Notes: a model not told the origin generated them from the sequence alone. DNA of 64,000 nt from Burkholderiales bacterium UBA2463 (GCA_002342295.1 DDPR01000012.1:1-64000); one strand, 5' to 3'. Shown: positions 25,817-35,130, numbered from the stretch's first letter. Numbers and translations: made by a program.

Positions 25817-26634
25817 GCCGGCTCAAGAACAGTCGTCGCCACAGGCCTTTTCTCGGGCGAGTCCGCTCGATAAGGCCAGTAAACGAGCTTGAGCTCTCCA
25901 GTGTGGGTCTCCACAAGGGCCGATAGGCTCTCGACCCAATCTCCGTCGTTACAGTAGAGAAGGCCGTCGATCTCTCGGATTTCCGCCTTGTGAATGTGAC
26001 CGCAAACGACGCCGTCATAGCCTCTGCGCCGCGCCTCAGCGACCAGTGCCTCCTCGAAGTCGGTGATGAAGTTCACCGCGTTTTTCACCTTCTGTTTGAG
26101 GTACTGAGAGAGGGACCAGTAAGACAGGCCAAGACGATGGCGCAGTCGATTGAAATGGTTGTTCATGGCCAGAATCCAGGTGTAGGCAGCGTCCCCCAGG
26201 TGGGCCAACCACTTGGCGTGCTGAACCACGCCGTCAAACAAGTCGCCATGGGTCACCCACAGGCGTCTCCCGTCTTTCATGACGTGGACGGCCTCGTCAA
26301 GAATGTCGATGTCGCCGAAGGCCATGCCAAGAAAGTTTCTGAGAACCTCGTCGTGGTTGCCCGCGATATAGGTGACTTTGGTGCCCTTTCGGGCCTTCCT
26401 CAATACCTTTTGGACGACGTCGTTGTGAGACTGCTTCCAGTACCAGCTCTTTTTGAGCTGCCAGCCATCGATGATGTCACCCACGAGGTAGAGTTGATCG
26501 CTCTCGTTGTGCTTGAGAAAGTCGAGGAGGTAGTCCGCCTTGCACCCCGGAGTGCCAAGGTGAATATCGGAGATCCAGATCGCCCGGTAGTGGAAGGAAT
26601 CAGGGTCGACCTGCTGCATGTCGTTTGCCGCCAT
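25813..26634 (-). CDS. PlcP-like metallophosphoesterase (UDP-2,3-diacylglucosamine diphosphatase family)
   Basis: A 273-residue calcineurin-type phosphoesterase. Metal motifs are WISDIHLGTPG (D-x-H), LVGDIIDGWQLKKSWYW (GD), YIAGNHDEVLR (GNHD), VTHGDLFD and CGHIHKAEI. Segments after GNHD such as YWSLSQYLKQKVKNAVNFI and the extra WVES near the C-terminus are those of PlcP, which removes phospholipid head groups to give diacylglycerol, rather than of housekeeping LpxH. The start is uncertain: ATG codons at 26685, 26634 and 26619 are in frame, none with a good Shine-Dalgarno. The 4-bp overlap with the glycosyltransferase gene supports one operon. LpxH activity is the alternative. Confidence 0.82.
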   Translation of the reverse strand: MAANDMQQVDPDSFHYRAIWISDIHLGTPGCKADYLLDFLKHNESDQLYLVGDIIDGWQLKKSWYWKQSHNDVVQKVLRKARKGTKVTYIAGNHDEVLRNFLGMAFGDIDILDEAVHVMKDGRRLWVTHGDLFDGVVQHAKWLAHLGDAAYTWILAMNNHFNRLRHRLGLSYWSLSQYLKQKVKNAVNFITDFEEALVAEARRRGYDGVVCGHIHKAEIREIDGLLYCNDGDWVESLSALVETHTGELKLVYWPYRADSPEKRPVATTVLEPA

Positions 26635-26690
26635 GGAGTTGTAGATTCCACTACCCAGATGACGAGGGCATGACATTGGGCACATCGGCT

Positions 26691-26718
26691 TTCAAATCCC
26701 CCGGGAAGCGGATAGACT
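26691..26718 (+). promoter_or_regulatory. Candidate promoter of tRNA-Val–thrS
   Basis: TTCAAA (26691-26696) and TAGACT (26713-26718) are separated by 16 bp and would start transcription near 26725, about 18 bases before the tRNA. Both hexamers deviate from consensus, but the position is as expected for a tRNA-led operon. Confidence 0.4.
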
Positions 26719-26742
26719 GCTGCCCTTACTCTTTGTAAGCGT

Positions 26743-26819
26743 AGGCGCGTAGCTCAGCTGGTTAGAGCACCACCTTGACATGGTGGGGGTCGTTGGTTCG
26801 AGTCCAATCGCGCCTACCA
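26743..26819 (+). tRNA. tRNA-Val (anticodon GAC)
   Basis: A 77-base cloverleaf with encoded CCA. The acceptor stem pairs AGGCGCG with CGCGCCT over seven pairs. The D arm is GCTC-AGCTGGTTA-GAGC. The anticodon stem CCACC/GGTGG encloses the loop TTGACAT, giving anticodon GAC for valine. The T stem GTTGG/CCAAT encloses TTCGAGT, and the variable loop is five bases. The mature 3' end lies only six bases before the thrS start codon, so tRNA and thrS must share a transcript or overlap control. Confidence 0.97.
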
Positions 26820-26825
26820 CGGTTA

Positions 26826-28733
26826 ATGGTCCACATCACCCTCCCCGATCAGTCCGTTCGAACCTTCGACCACGCAGTGACGGTGGCCGAGGTCGCCGCG
26901 AGTATTGGCCCCGGATTGGCCAAGGCCGCGCTGGCCGGCCGAGTGAACGGCGAGCTCGTCGATGTGAGTCATCGGATCGAGGCCGATGCATCTTTGGCCA
27001 TCGTGACTGACAAGGACGCAGACGGGCTCGAAGTCATTCGGCACTCAACCGCCCACCTGCTGGCCTACGCGGCCAAGTCCCTCTTTCCTGATCTGCAGGT
27101 CACGATCGGCCCCGTCATTGAAAACGGGTTCTATTACGACTTTTCCTACAAGCGACCCCTCACGCCAGAGGATCTCGAGGCCATCGAGGCCCGCATGCGT
27201 GAACTCGCGTCAAAGGACGAGGTGGTGTCCAGAGAACTATGGGACCGAGACGAGGCCGTTGAGCTCTTTAAAGGGATGGGAGAGCTCTACAAGGCAGAAA
27301 TTATTGGTTCGATTCCGCAGGGCGAACACATCTCGCTCTATCGCGAGGGAGGATTTGTCGACCTGTGTCGAGGCCCGCACGTCCCCTCCACGGGCAGGCT
27401 TAAGGTCTTCAAGCTTATGAAGGTTGCCGGAGCCTACTGGCGGGGCGATCATCGCAACGAGATGCTTCAGCGCGTCTACGGCACCGCCTGGGCGAGAAAG
27501 GAAGACCTCGACGCTTATCTCCACCAACTCGAGGAGGCCGAAAAGCGCGACCATCGAAAACTGGGCAAGTCTCTAGACCTCTTTCATGTTCAGGAGAACG
27601 CACCCGGCCTCGTCTTCTGGCATCCCAAGGGCTGGACGATCTGGCAACAGGTGGAGCAATACCTACGCAGGGTCTATGTGGAGTCGGGCTATCTTGAGAT
27701 TAAGTGCCCTCAGATTCTCGATCGCTCGCTCTGGGAGCGATCCGGCCACTGGGAGCACTACAAGGACAACATGTTTACGACCGCCTCGGAGAATCGGGAG
27801 TATGCGGTCAAGCCCATGAACTGTCCGGGCCACGTTCAGGTCTACAACAGCGGGCTTCGTAGCTATCGGGAACTTCCTCTGCGCTATGGGGAGTTCGGCT
27901 CCTGCCACCGGAATGAATCCTCTGGGAGTCTCCACGGATTGCTGCGCGTTCGAGGTTTTACGCAGGACGATGGGCATATTTTCTGTACCGAGGCGCAGAT
28001 TCAGGATGAGGTCTTTGCCTTCACACAAAAGCTGCTAGAGGTGTACAAAGATTTCGGGTTCTCTGACGTGATCTATCGGCTCTCCACGAGGCCGCTTAAT
28101 CGCGTGGGCTCTGACGAGAGTTGGGATGCCGCCGAACAGGCCCTCTCCGAGGCGCTCAATCGCACCGGGGTGAGCTGGGAACTCCTGCCTGGCGAGGGTG
28201 CCTTCTACGGCCCCAAAATTGAGTACAGCCTAAAAGACTCGCTTGGTCGCATCTGGCAGTGCGGGACGATTCAGGTGGACTTCAACATGCCTGTGCGCCT
28301 CGGAGCGGAGTACGTGGCCGAGGACAACAGTCGTCGCCACCCCGTCATGCTGCACAGGGCCATTGTGGGCTCGCTGGAGCGCTTTATTGGAATCCTCATC
28401 GAAAACCACGCTGGCGCCATGCCGACCTGGCTCGCACCTGTTCAGGTGGCTGTGGCTTCCATTACCGAGGCGCAGTCTGGGTACGCTCAGGATGTTGCAA
28501 AAAGGTTGCACCGTCTGGGCTTTCGTTGCGAGGCCGACTTGCGCAACGACAAAATTTCCTTCAAAATCCGAGAGTTAAGCTTGCAAAAGATTCCTTTTAT
28601 CTGCGTGGTTGGAGACAAAGAAAAGGGATCGGATCAGGTGGCTGTTCGAGCCCGAGGCGGAAACGATCTCGGCTCTATGTCATTGGACGCCTTTGTCGCG
28701 CTCTTACGCTCAGACGTTGAGCAGCGGCGTTAA
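26826..28733 (+). CDS. thrS: Threonine–tRNA ligase
   Basis: A 635-residue class II synthetase charging tRNA-Thr. An N-terminal TGS domain (about residues 1-62) is followed by the editing domain with [12 protein letters not shown], and the catalytic core with [24 protein letters not shown] (zinc Cys), [14 protein letters not shown] (motif 2 and zinc His) and [13 protein letters not shown] (motif 3). A C-terminal anticodon-binding domain ends the protein. The ATG at 26826 fits the TGS start; an upstream in-frame ATG would lie inside tRNA-Val. There is no Shine-Dalgarno between the tRNA and the ATG, so cleavage of the tRNA would leave a six-base leader. Confidence 0.97.
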   Translation: MVHITLPDQSVRTFDHAVTVAEVAASIGPGLAKAALAGRVNGELVDVSHRIEADASLAIVTDKDADGLEVIRHSTAHLLAYAAKSLFPDLQVTIGPVIENGFYYDFSYKRPLTPEDLEAIEARMRELASKDEVVSRELWDRDEAVELFKGMGELYKAEIIGSIPQGEHISLYREGGFVDLCRGPHVPSTGRLKVFKLMKVAGAYWRGDHRNEMLQRVYGTAWARKEDLDAYLHQLEEAEKRDHRKLGKSLDLFHVQENAPGLVFWHPKGWTIWQQVEQYLRRVYVESGYLEIKCPQILDRSLWERSGHWEHYKDNMFTTASENREYAVKPMNCPGHVQVYNSGLRSYRELPLRYGEFGSCHRNESSGSLHGLLRVRGFTQDDGHIFCTEAQIQDEVFAFTQKLLEVYKDFGFSDVIYRLSTRPLNRVGSDESWDAAEQALSEALNRTGVSWELLPGEGAFYGPKIEYSLKDSLGRIWQCGTIQVDFNMPVRLGAEYVAEDNSRRHPVMLHRAIVGSLERFIGILIENHAGAMPTWLAPVQVAVASITEAQSGYAQDVAKRLHRLGFRCEADLRNDKISFKIRELSLQKIPFICVVGDKEKGSDQVAVRARGGNDLGSMSLDAFVALLRSDVEQRR

Positions 28734-28769
28734 GGCGTCTTATTTTTTAACTGTTTGAAAGGCTGAATA

Positions 28770-29291
28770 ATCGCTACCGAGAAGACGCATCGAATCAATG
28801 GGGAAATCATCGCATCAGAGGTGCGGCTCATTGGAATAGATAACGAAGCACTGGGCATTGTGAAGTTAAGCGAGGCCATGCGCCTAGCAGAGGAGGGCGA
28901 GGTCGATCTGGTGGAGATTGCTCCCCAGGCCAGCCCGGTGGTCTGCAAGCTCATGGACTTCGGAAAGTTCAAGTACCAAGAGCAGAAGCGGGCTCACGAT
29001 GCGCGTCTGAAGCAGAAAATTATTCAGGTTAAGGAAGTGAAGTTTCGTCCCGGAACGGACGATAACGATTACCAGGTGAAGCTGCGCAATCTCACGCGGT
29101 TTCTCGAGGAGGGTGATAAGGCCAAGATCACCATCCGCTTTCGGGGGCGCGAAATGGCGCACCAGGAGTTTGGGATGCGAATGCTCGAGCGCATTCGTCT
29201 AGACCTCGAGGAGTTGGGCCAGGTTGAGCAGATGCCCAAGCTCGAGGGCCGACAGATGGTGATGGTGGTTGCACCGAAGAAGAAGAAGTAA
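28770..29291 (+). CDS. infC: Translation initiation factor IF-3 (non-AUG start)
   Basis: A 173-residue IF-3, which keeps ribosomal subunits apart and proofreads the start codon. The N-terminal domain begins [21 protein letters not shown], with [20 protein letters not shown] and the linker before [19 protein letters not shown]. The C-terminal domain contains [16 protein letters not shown]. The family sequence extends upstream of the first ATG/GTG to a codon ATC at 28770 (ATA at 28767 is adjacent). GAAAGG at 28757-28762 leaves seven bases to ATC and four to ATA, favouring ATC. Rare start codons on infC are known to allow IF-3 to repress its own translation. Confidence 0.93.
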   Translation: MATEKTHRINGEIIASEVRLIGIDNEALGIVKLSEAMRLAEEGEVDLVEIAPQASPVVCKLMDFGKFKYQEQKRAHDARLKQKIIQVKEVKFRPGTDDNDYQVKLRNLTRFLEEGDKAKITIRFRGREMAHQEFGMRMLERIRLDLEELGQVEQMPKLEGRQMVMVVAPKKKK

Positions 29292-29380
29292 GGTTGTTGT
29301 TGGAGAAGAAGCCGCTGGGGGTTTAACAAAGTGGAGGCTCAGGTGCCGCCCACCCGCAGAGGCCAATCAAGGAGCAGAAA

Positions 29381-29578
29381 ATGCCCAAAATGAAGACCAA
29401 GAAAGCCGCCGCTAAGCGGTTTATGGCGCGGGGAAGTGGCTCGATTAAAAGAGCGCATGCCACCAAGCGCCATATCCTCACGAAGCGCACCACTAAAAAC
29501 AAGCGTCAGCTGCGTGGCACGCTCACTGTTCATCCTTCGGATGTTCAGCACGTGCGCGACATGATGCCCTACGCGTAA
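29381..29578 (+). CDS. rpmI: 50S ribosomal protein L35
   Basis: A 65-residue basic ribosomal protein of normal length, starting [13 protein letters not shown] and containing [22 protein letters not shown] lies eight bases before the ATG. The 89-bp spacer after infC is long for this operon and may contain the leader through which L20 controls rpmI–rplT in other bacteria; I could not confirm a structure. Confidence 0.97.
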   Translation: MPKMKTKKAAAKRFMARGSGSIKRAHATKRHILTKRTTKNKRQLRGTLTVHPSDVQHVRDMMPYA

Positions 29579-29590
29579 AGGAGACCGAAC

Positions 29591-29950
29591 ATGCCTCGCG
29601 TAAAACGTGGTGTAACTGCTCGTGCCCGTCACAAGAAAATTCTCGCGCTCGCCAAAGGCTTTCGCGGAAGACGCAACAACGTCTTTCGAGTGGCCAAGCA
29701 GGCAGTCATGCGTGCGGGCCAGTATGCCTATCGTGATCGTCGAAATCGCAAACGCGTCTTTCGCGCGCTGTGGATCACGCGAATCAATGCGGCCTGTCGA
29801 GCCAATGATCTAACCTACAGCCGCTTCATCAACGGCCTGAAGAAAGCCAACATTGACATGGACCGGAAGGTGCTTGCAGACCTAGCCGTGCTCGACAAGG
29901 CTGCGTTTGCGGCCATTGTTGGCAAGGTAAAGGCTGCTCTGGCTGCCTGA
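29591..29950 (+). CDS. rplT: 50S ribosomal protein L20
   Basis: A 119-residue early-assembly ribosomal protein. The basic N-terminal extension ([20 protein letters not shown] and [20 protein letters not shown]) binds 23S rRNA, and the globular part has [11 protein letters not shown] and [11 protein letters not shown]. Length is standard. It lies 12 bp after rpmI with AAAGGAG before the ATG. L20 is a known translational repressor of this operon in enterobacteria; that has not been shown here. Confidence 0.97.
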   Translation: MPRVKRGVTARARHKKILALAKGFRGRRNNVFRVAKQAVMRAGQYAYRDRRNRKRVFRALWITRINAACRANDLTYSRFINGLKKANIDMDRKVLADLAVLDKAAFAAIVGKVKAALAA

Positions 29951-29977
29951 TCCCGCCTCTGGCGCTCGCAGGGGCTT

Positions 29978-30997
29978 ATGTCTTCTCTTGATGAGCTCGT
30001 CTCGCAGGCCCATGCGGCCTTCGAGGCGGCGGCCGACCCGGTCTCGTTAGAGAACGCCAAGGCTCGTTTTCTTGGCAAATCTGGTCTGCTCACTGAGCAG
30101 CTCAAAGGCCTCGCCTCGCTTGACGCAGAGGCGAAGAGGACCCTTGGCGCCCAGGTGAACCTTGCCAAATCCAGGATCGAGACCCTTTTGAATGAGCGGC
30201 GCCAGGCGCTGGCTGACGCTCAGCTGGCTCAGCGTCTTGCAGCCGAGGCTATCGATGTGACGCTGCCTGGCCGGGGTCGGGGCATTGGAACCATCCATCC
30301 GGTGATTCGAACCTGGCAGCGTATCGAGGACATCTTCGCCTCGGTGGGGTTTGATGTGGCTGATGGCCCGGAGATTGAAACCGACTGGTTTAACTTCACG
30401 GCGCTCAATAACCCAGACAACCACCCCGCGCGTTCGATGCAGGACACCTTCTACCTCGACGCGAAAGACTCCTCCGGTCTATCCCTTTTGCTTCGAACCC
30501 ATACAAGTCCAATGCAGGTGCGCTACGCCCGCAGTCAGTCGACCATGCCGATTAAGGTCATTGCGCCTGGTCGTACCTATCGAGTCGACAGTGACGCCAC
30601 GCATTCGCCCATGTTTCATCAGGTGGAGGGTCTATGGATTGGCTCTGATGTGAGCTTTGCAGACCTCAAGGGCCTCTATCACGATTTTCTCGCACGTTTT
30701 TTTGAGGACGCACGCCTCGATATTCGCTTTCGTCCCTCGTTTTTTCCGTTCACGGAGCCCTCGGCTGAGGTTGATCTGAGGTTCTCGAGCGGACCGCTTG
30801 CCGGACGATGGCTCGAGGTGTCGGGTGCAGGCCAGGTCCATCCGCAGGTCATCCAAAACTTTGGCCTCGATCCCGAGACACACATGGGATTCGCATTTGG
30901 AAGTGGCCTTGAGCGCCTCACCATGCTTCGGTACGGCATCTCAGACCTGCGACTTTTCTTCGACAACGATCTGCGCTTTTTGCGCCAGTTTGCTTAA
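29978..30997 (+). CDS. pheS: Phenylalanine–tRNA ligase alpha subunit
   Basis: A 339-residue class II synthetase subunit carrying the active site. An N-terminal coiled coil (residues 1-85) binds tRNA-Phe. The catalytic core has [19 protein letters not shown], then [32 protein letters not shown] (motif 2) and [18 protein letters not shown] (motif 3). It forms an alpha2-beta2 enzyme with PheT, encoded 8 bp downstream. A CAGGGG sequence precedes the ATG. Confidence 0.97.
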   Translation: MSSLDELVSQAHAAFEAAADPVSLENAKARFLGKSGLLTEQLKGLASLDAEAKRTLGAQVNLAKSRIETLLNERRQALADAQLAQRLAAEAIDVTLPGRGRGIGTIHPVIRTWQRIEDIFASVGFDVADGPEIETDWFNFTALNNPDNHPARSMQDTFYLDAKDSSGLSLLLRTHTSPMQVRYARSQSTMPIKVIAPGRTYRVDSDATHSPMFHQVEGLWIGSDVSFADLKGLYHDFLARFFEDARLDIRFRPSFFPFTEPSAEVDLRFSSGPLAGRWLEVSGAGQVHPQVIQNFGLDPETHMGFAFGSGLERLTMLRYGISDLRLFFDNDLRFLRQFA

Positions 30998-31005
30998 GGC
31001 CCCTC

Positions 31006-33474
31006 ATGCGCGTTCCAGAGTCTTGGCTGCGAACCTGGGTGCCCGAGCACCTTATTGCTCGCCACTCGCTGGACGAGATCGCCAGCCGACTCACCATGGC
31101 GGGTCTTGAGGTTGAGGACATCGAGAGTCGAGCCCCCCCTTTTTCGCGTGTTGTTTTGGCGCGCATTCTTTCTGCCGAGCAACATCCGGATGCCGATCGT
31201 CTGCGCGTCTGCTCTGTGGACGTGGGAGAGGCCGCTCCCCTTCAGATTGTCTGTGGTGCGCCAAACGCGCGTGCAGGCATTCATGTGGCTTGTGCCTTGG
31301 ATGGCGCTATCCTTCCGGGCGACTTCAAAATTAAGGCGACGAAGATGCGTGGCGTGGTCAGCCAGGGCATGCTCTGTTCAGCTAAAGAGCTCGGACTTTC
31401 CGAAGAGTCCGAGGGCATCTTAGAACTCGACGCCTCAATCACTCAGCACGATGCGCTGGGTCTCAATGTTCGTGAGCTTTTGGGCCTTGACGAAAAGACC
31501 CTTGTGCTCAAGCTCACGCCCAACCGGGCAGACTGTCTCTCGTTGCAGGGTGTTGCTCGAGAGCTCTGTGCCTTGCTTGGGGAGCCCCTTGTGACTCACG
31601 ATGCGCCCATCCTTGAGCCCTCGATCACAGAGCGGGCGAGGGTGTCTCTGCATCGGGTCGATGATCAGCCCGCACTCTGTGGCCGGTTTGCTGCTCGCAT
31701 CATTCGGGGGGTGAACGCTCGGGCCCAAACGCCCCGACACATTCAGGAGAAGTTGTTGCTCGCGGGGGTTCGACCCATCTCAGCGCTGGTGGACTTGTCC
31801 AATTTCATGATGCTGGACTACGGTCAGCCGACCCATGTGTTCGATCTTGGTCGCATTGAGGCCTCAGACGATGCGCACCTTTCTGTTCGTTGGGCCAGAT
31901 CCGGTGAGTCGATCGAGCTTCTCAATGGCCAGACAGTCGAACTGGACGAGCGAGTGGGCGTTGTGGCTGATGCGAAGGGCCCCCTGGCTATTGGGGGTGT
32001 TATGGGCGGCCTGCGATCGGCCGTCAGTGAGGAGACCCAAGACATCATCATTGAGTCCGCGTTTTGGTGGCCCGATGCCATTCGCGGACGCGCACAACGA
32101 TACAAGCTCTCCAGCGATGCTGCCCATCGATTTGAGCGCGGCGTAGACCCGGAGGACTGTGCTGAGCTCTTGGAGCGACTCACGGCCCACATCCTTGATG
32201 TCTGTGGGGGGCAGGCTGGCCCGATCACCGATGTGCGGCTTGCCACTCCGGAGCGACGGCCCGTCGCTATGCGCAGGTCACGTTGCCAGAAGGTGCTGGG
32301 TCGGCCGTATTCCGATAGCGACATTCGACGCGTGTTTAAGACGCTTGGCATTGAGTTCACCGTGGGCGGTGACGACCCGGATCAGGTCTACACGATCTCG
32401 CCACCTTCCTTTCGGTTCGATATTGAGCGCGAAGAAGACCTCATTGAGGAAGTTGCTCGAATGGTGGGCTTTGACGCCATTCCCGCCCATGCACCTCGAG
32501 GTGAACTCGCCGTTCGGGTGCGTTCCGAGACAGAGCGTTCACCCCGACTGCTTCGGAGTCGATTGGTTGGCGCGGACTTCCATGAGGTGGTGACCTACAG
32601 CTTTATTGATGCGCAGATCGCAGCGGGGTTTGCAGAGGACTCCAGTCTGCTGCACCTTCTGAACCCGATTGCCTCACACATGTCCACCATGCGGCCCAGC
32701 CTCATCCCTGGACTGCTCGGCGTTCTCACGAGTAATTTGGCTCGCCAACAGGATCGCGTTCGACTCTTTGAGTTTGGTCGCATATTCGTTCGTGATGCTT
32801 CGGTGGTCGATGGGCCACTTACTGTGGCTGGAGTTGCTCAACCGCATATGTTGTCCGGCCTCGTTTATGGCTCTGAGTCTCCCGAGCAATGGGGTCTGGC
32901 CGCACGCGGAGTCGACTTCTTCGACCTCAAATTCGACCTCGAGGGCCTTCTTGCACCGTTGCCCCTGACCTGCGTGCGCCCCGGAAGGCCCAAGGCCTGG
33001 CTGCACCCCGGCCGCTCAGCAGATCTCTGGATCTCTGGCCAGTGCGTGGGTGTGCTCGGTGAAATCCATCCCCGACTCCAGCAGAGCCTTGAGTTGCCGA
33101 GGCCCGCTCTGGTTTTTGAGATGTCCTTGCAGGCAATCCTCAAACAAGGCCTCCCTCAGCTCTCGCCGGTGTCTCGTTTCCCCTCGGTGAGTCGCGATCT
33201 CGCCTTTGTGATGAACGCGGATGTGGCCTCAGGGGACGTACTGGCCAAGGTGCGCCGCTCAGCATCCTCAATAAAAAGAGGCCAACTCCTCAGAGAGGTG
33301 AGCGTTTTCGATGACTATCGGGGGGCTGGAATGGCCTCAGACGAGAAAAGTCTTGCCTTTAGATTCGTGCTGCAAGATACTGAAAAAACACTAGAAGATG
33401 CCGAAGTAGACTCACTCATACAGGCGTTTTCTAAGGTCATCATCGAAGAATTTAACGCCCGCCAAAGAGCCTAG
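31006..33474 (+). CDS. pheT: Phenylalanine–tRNA ligase beta subunit
   Basis: An 822-residue subunit with the usual domains: N-terminal tRNA-binding OB fold (LSAEQHPDADRLRVCSVDVG and GAPNARAGIHVACAL, residues 40-150), B3/B4 editing domain (LTPNRADCLSLQGVARELC to about residue 395), B5 DNA-binding-like domain (FDIEREEDLIEEVARMVGF), core-like domain and the C-terminal anticodon-binding domain (VSRFPSVSRDLAFVM). Length is typical for proteobacteria. It is translated from ATG after an AAGG and is followed by ihfA after 33 bp. Confidence 0.97.
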   Translation: MRVPESWLRTWVPEHLIARHSLDEIASRLTMAGLEVEDIESRAPPFSRVVLARILSAEQHPDADRLRVCSVDVGEAAPLQIVCGAPNARAGIHVACALDGAILPGDFKIKATKMRGVVSQGMLCSAKELGLSEESEGILELDASITQHDALGLNVRELLGLDEKTLVLKLTPNRADCLSLQGVARELCALLGEPLVTHDAPILEPSITERARVSLHRVDDQPALCGRFAARIIRGVNARAQTPRHIQEKLLLAGVRPISALVDLSNFMMLDYGQPTHVFDLGRIEASDDAHLSVRWARSGESIELLNGQTVELDERVGVVADAKGPLAIGGVMGGLRSAVSEETQDIIIESAFWWPDAIRGRAQRYKLSSDAAHRFERGVDPEDCAELLERLTAHILDVCGGQAGPITDVRLATPERRPVAMRRSRCQKVLGRPYSDSDIRRVFKTLGIEFTVGGDDPDQVYTISPPSFRFDIEREEDLIEEVARMVGFDAIPAHAPRGELAVRVRSETERSPRLLRSRLVGADFHEVVTYSFIDAQIAAGFAEDSSLLHLLNPIASHMSTMRPSLIPGLLGVLTSNLARQQDRVRLFEFGRIFVRDASVVDGPLTVAGVAQPHMLSGLVYGSESPEQWGLAARGVDFFDLKFDLEGLLAPLPLTCVRPGRPKAWLHPGRSADLWISGQCVGVLGEIHPRLQQSLELPRPALVFEMSLQAILKQGLPQLSPVSRFPSVSRDLAFVMNADVASGDVLAKVRRSASSIKRGQLLREVSVFDDYRGAGMASDEKSLAFRFVLQDTEKTLEDAEVDSLIQAFSKVIIEEFNARQRA

Positions 33475-33507
33475 CGGCGCTGGCGTTTTTGCTGTTCGGA
33501 GGAATTT

Positions 33508-33891
33508 GTGTTGCTCGATGCCCAAGACCCTGATGTCTCCCCCGCCGACTCGCGCTCGGATTCGGCCGCAGACACGCTGACCAAGGCAGAGTTGGCTGAG
33601 ATCCTCTTTGAGCGAATTGGCCTGAATAAACGCGAGGCCAAGGACGTCGTGGACGCTTTTTTTACTGAGATTCGAGACGCCCTGGTGAAAGGCGAGACGG
33701 TTAAGCTTTCGGGCTTTGGAAACTTCCAACTCAGAGACAAGCCCCAGCGGCCTGGCCGTAACCCGAAGACGGGTGAGCCTGTGGCCATCTCTGCCCGTCG
33801 GGTGGTGACCTTCCATGCGAGCCAGAAGCTGAAAGCACATGTACAGGATCCCGCATTGCCGCTGGGTTCACTTCACGACGACGAGACCTAA
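33508..33891 (+). CDS. ihfA: Integration host factor alpha subunit (N-terminally extended)
   Basis: A 127-residue HU/IHF-fold DNA-bending protein. The conserved part starts at [20 protein letters not shown] (residue 24 on) and includes [13 protein letters not shown] and the DNA-inserting arm [18 protein letters not shown]. The C-terminal helix follows. Standard IhfA is about 100 residues; here an acidic extension of about 23 residues rich in Asp and Ser precedes it, plus a short tail. GGAGGA at 33498-33503 precedes the GTG at 33508 by four bases and a TTG at 33511 by seven, so either could start translation. Its position after pheT is conserved in proteobacteria. Confidence 0.93.
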   Translation: MLLDAQDPDVSPADSRSDSAADTLTKAELAEILFERIGLNKREAKDVVDAFFTEIRDALVKGETVKLSGFGNFQLRDKPQRPGRNPKTGEPVAISARRVVTFHASQKLKAHVQDPALPLGSLHDDET

Positions 33892-33909
33892 ACGCGGCTG
33901 GTTGCTCGA

Positions 33910-34356
33910 ATGTCAAAGCCTGAGCTCCCACCCATTCCTGCTAAGCGCTATTTCACCATTGGAGAGGTCAGCGACCTCTGCCAGGTGAAGCCTCATGTAC
34001 TTCGATACTGGGAACAAGAATTCAACCAACTCAATCCCGTCAAGCGTCGTGGCAATAGGCGCTACTACCAGCATCATGAGGTGGTGCTGGTCAGACGGAT
34101 TCGCGAACTTCTCTACGACGAGGGCTTTACGATTTCTGGTGCGCGCACGCGTCTGGGCGGAGGCCGTCCGAGGTCCTTAGAGGCGCCCGACCAAAACCCA
34201 GACATCGATGCCCACAGACCCGAGCATCAGATGCTGGAGGCCCCGGCCCCCGAGGATGTCCTCGCGCCAGCACAACCGTGGACTGGTCCGAAAATAGCCC
34301 TCTCTCCGGGAGCCCGAGAGGAACTCGAGCGCATCATCTCCCTGCTCAAGCGCTAG
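33910..34356 (+). CDS. MerR family transcriptional regulator
   Basis: A 148-residue regulator with an N-terminal winged-helix domain: [20 protein letters not shown] (recognition helix region), [20 protein letters not shown] and [20 protein letters not shown]. The C-terminal part is a short linker rich in Pro and acidic residues and a helix, with no effector domain or metal-binding Cys. This short MerR-like gene following ihfA is a conserved feature of beta- and gammaproteobacteria, but its target is unknown to me. It ends 30 bp before tRNA-Pro. Confidence 0.92.
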   Translation: MSKPELPPIPAKRYFTIGEVSDLCQVKPHVLRYWEQEFNQLNPVKRRGNRRYYQHHEVVLVRRIRELLYDEGFTISGARTRLGGGRPRSLEAPDQNPDIDAHRPEHQMLEAPAPEDVLAPAQPWTGPKIALSPGAREELERIISLLKR

Positions 34357-34367
34357 CTCGAAGCGGG

Positions 34368-34373
34368 TATACT
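34368..34373 (+). promoter_or_regulatory. Candidate -10 of tRNA-Pro
   Basis: TATACT at 34368-34373 lies 13 bases before the tRNA, so transcription would begin about seven bases upstream of the mature 5' end. No clear -35 exists at 16-18 bp spacing; the upstream bases are the end of the merR coding region. Confidence 0.35.
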
Positions 34374-34385
34374 CCGTGGCTTCGG

Positions 34386-34446
<61 letters not shown>

Positions 34447-34463
<17 letters not shown>

Positions 34464-34865
34464 ACACACGATGAATAAGGAGGCCAAGCAGCGCTCCTGC
34501 CAGCTCGGCCGCCACATAGCCCGGCACATCGGCTGGCGAGATTCCCGCAAAACTCTCAGTCATCATTCTCCCAATGGCCGCGGCAGGGTTTGCGAATGAG
34601 GTGGATGAAGTGAACCAGTAAGCCGCCCCGATGAAAGATGCGACAAGGCCTGCGACACGACCGGATTGAAGTGCGCACCGCTCATGGGACCGAGGATGGT
34701 AATGAGAACGTAGAGCGCCCATACGGTAGCAAGCGTGTTTGCAATGAGGGCTACCCCATTGTTGCCCCCAGAGAGCTTCTCGGCCATGAGGCCCGAACCG
34801 ATAACTACGCACAGAAGGAGGGCGGACCCAATGCCTTCTGCAAAAAGCCGACGCGATGTAGTCAT
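34447..34865 (-). pseudogene. Aquaporin/MIP-family channel, internally deleted and frameshifted
   Basis: Two adjoining frames together show both ends of a MIP channel. The 5' frame (34865 to about 34660) encodes RRLFAEGIGSALLLCVVIG, LIANTLATVWALYVLI and GPMSGAHFNPVVS, the first half with its NPx box (NPV). The 3' frame (about 34660 to 34447) encodes FIGAAYWFTSSTSFANPAAA, with the second NPA box, and [18 protein letters not shown]. The pieces total about 140 residues against roughly 230 in intact homologues, and the central helices are missing, so one out-of-frame deletion near 34660 explains both changes. A strong Shine-Dalgarno (AGGAGG) still precedes the start. The 3' end runs 17 bases into tRNA-Pro. 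Confidence 0.85.
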
Positions 34866-34939
34866 AGGCCTCCTACTCTAGCGGCTTTTTTAACAAGCTC
34901 TCGTGTTAGCCTTCTCGCGTCCTCGACGTATGAGGGATG

Positions 34940-35130
34940 TGTCTGATGGTGCCCGCCTAACGCGGGTTAAACGGGAAGTCGGTGCGAATCCGGCGCTTCC
35001 CCCGAAACAGTCAGGGTGTTTGGTCTCTTTGGCGGTTCGCTCAACGAACGCCAGTCACTGGAGCAATCTGGGAAGACGAGAGACGTTGCGAGATTCTCCT
35101 CGCTAAGCCCGAGCCTGGATACCGGCCTCA
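34940..35130 (+). promoter_or_regulatory. Cobalamin riboswitch upstream of btuB
   Basis: Conserved elements of the adenosylcobalamin aptamer occur in order: GGTGCCCGCC at 34948-34957, the B12-box region AACGGGAAGTCGGTGCGAAT (from 34970) followed by CCGGCGCTTCCCCCG, the CAGTCACTGG element at 35052-35061, CTGGGAAGACG, and the closing AGCCCGAGCCTGGATACCGG. The expression platform reaches the btuB Shine-Dalgarno GAAGGGA at 35171-35177. In Gram-negative bacteria this class usually blocks ribosome binding when cobalamin is bound. The promoter was not identified; it must lie in the 70 bp between the aquaporin pseudogene start and the aptamer. This element fills the largest gap in the window. Confidence 0.93.

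Noticed and set aside
26775..26825. thrS start at the in-frame ATG inside tRNA-Val
   Set aside because: The additional residues would be encoded by the tRNA anticodon and T arms, and the TGS domain starts at 26826.
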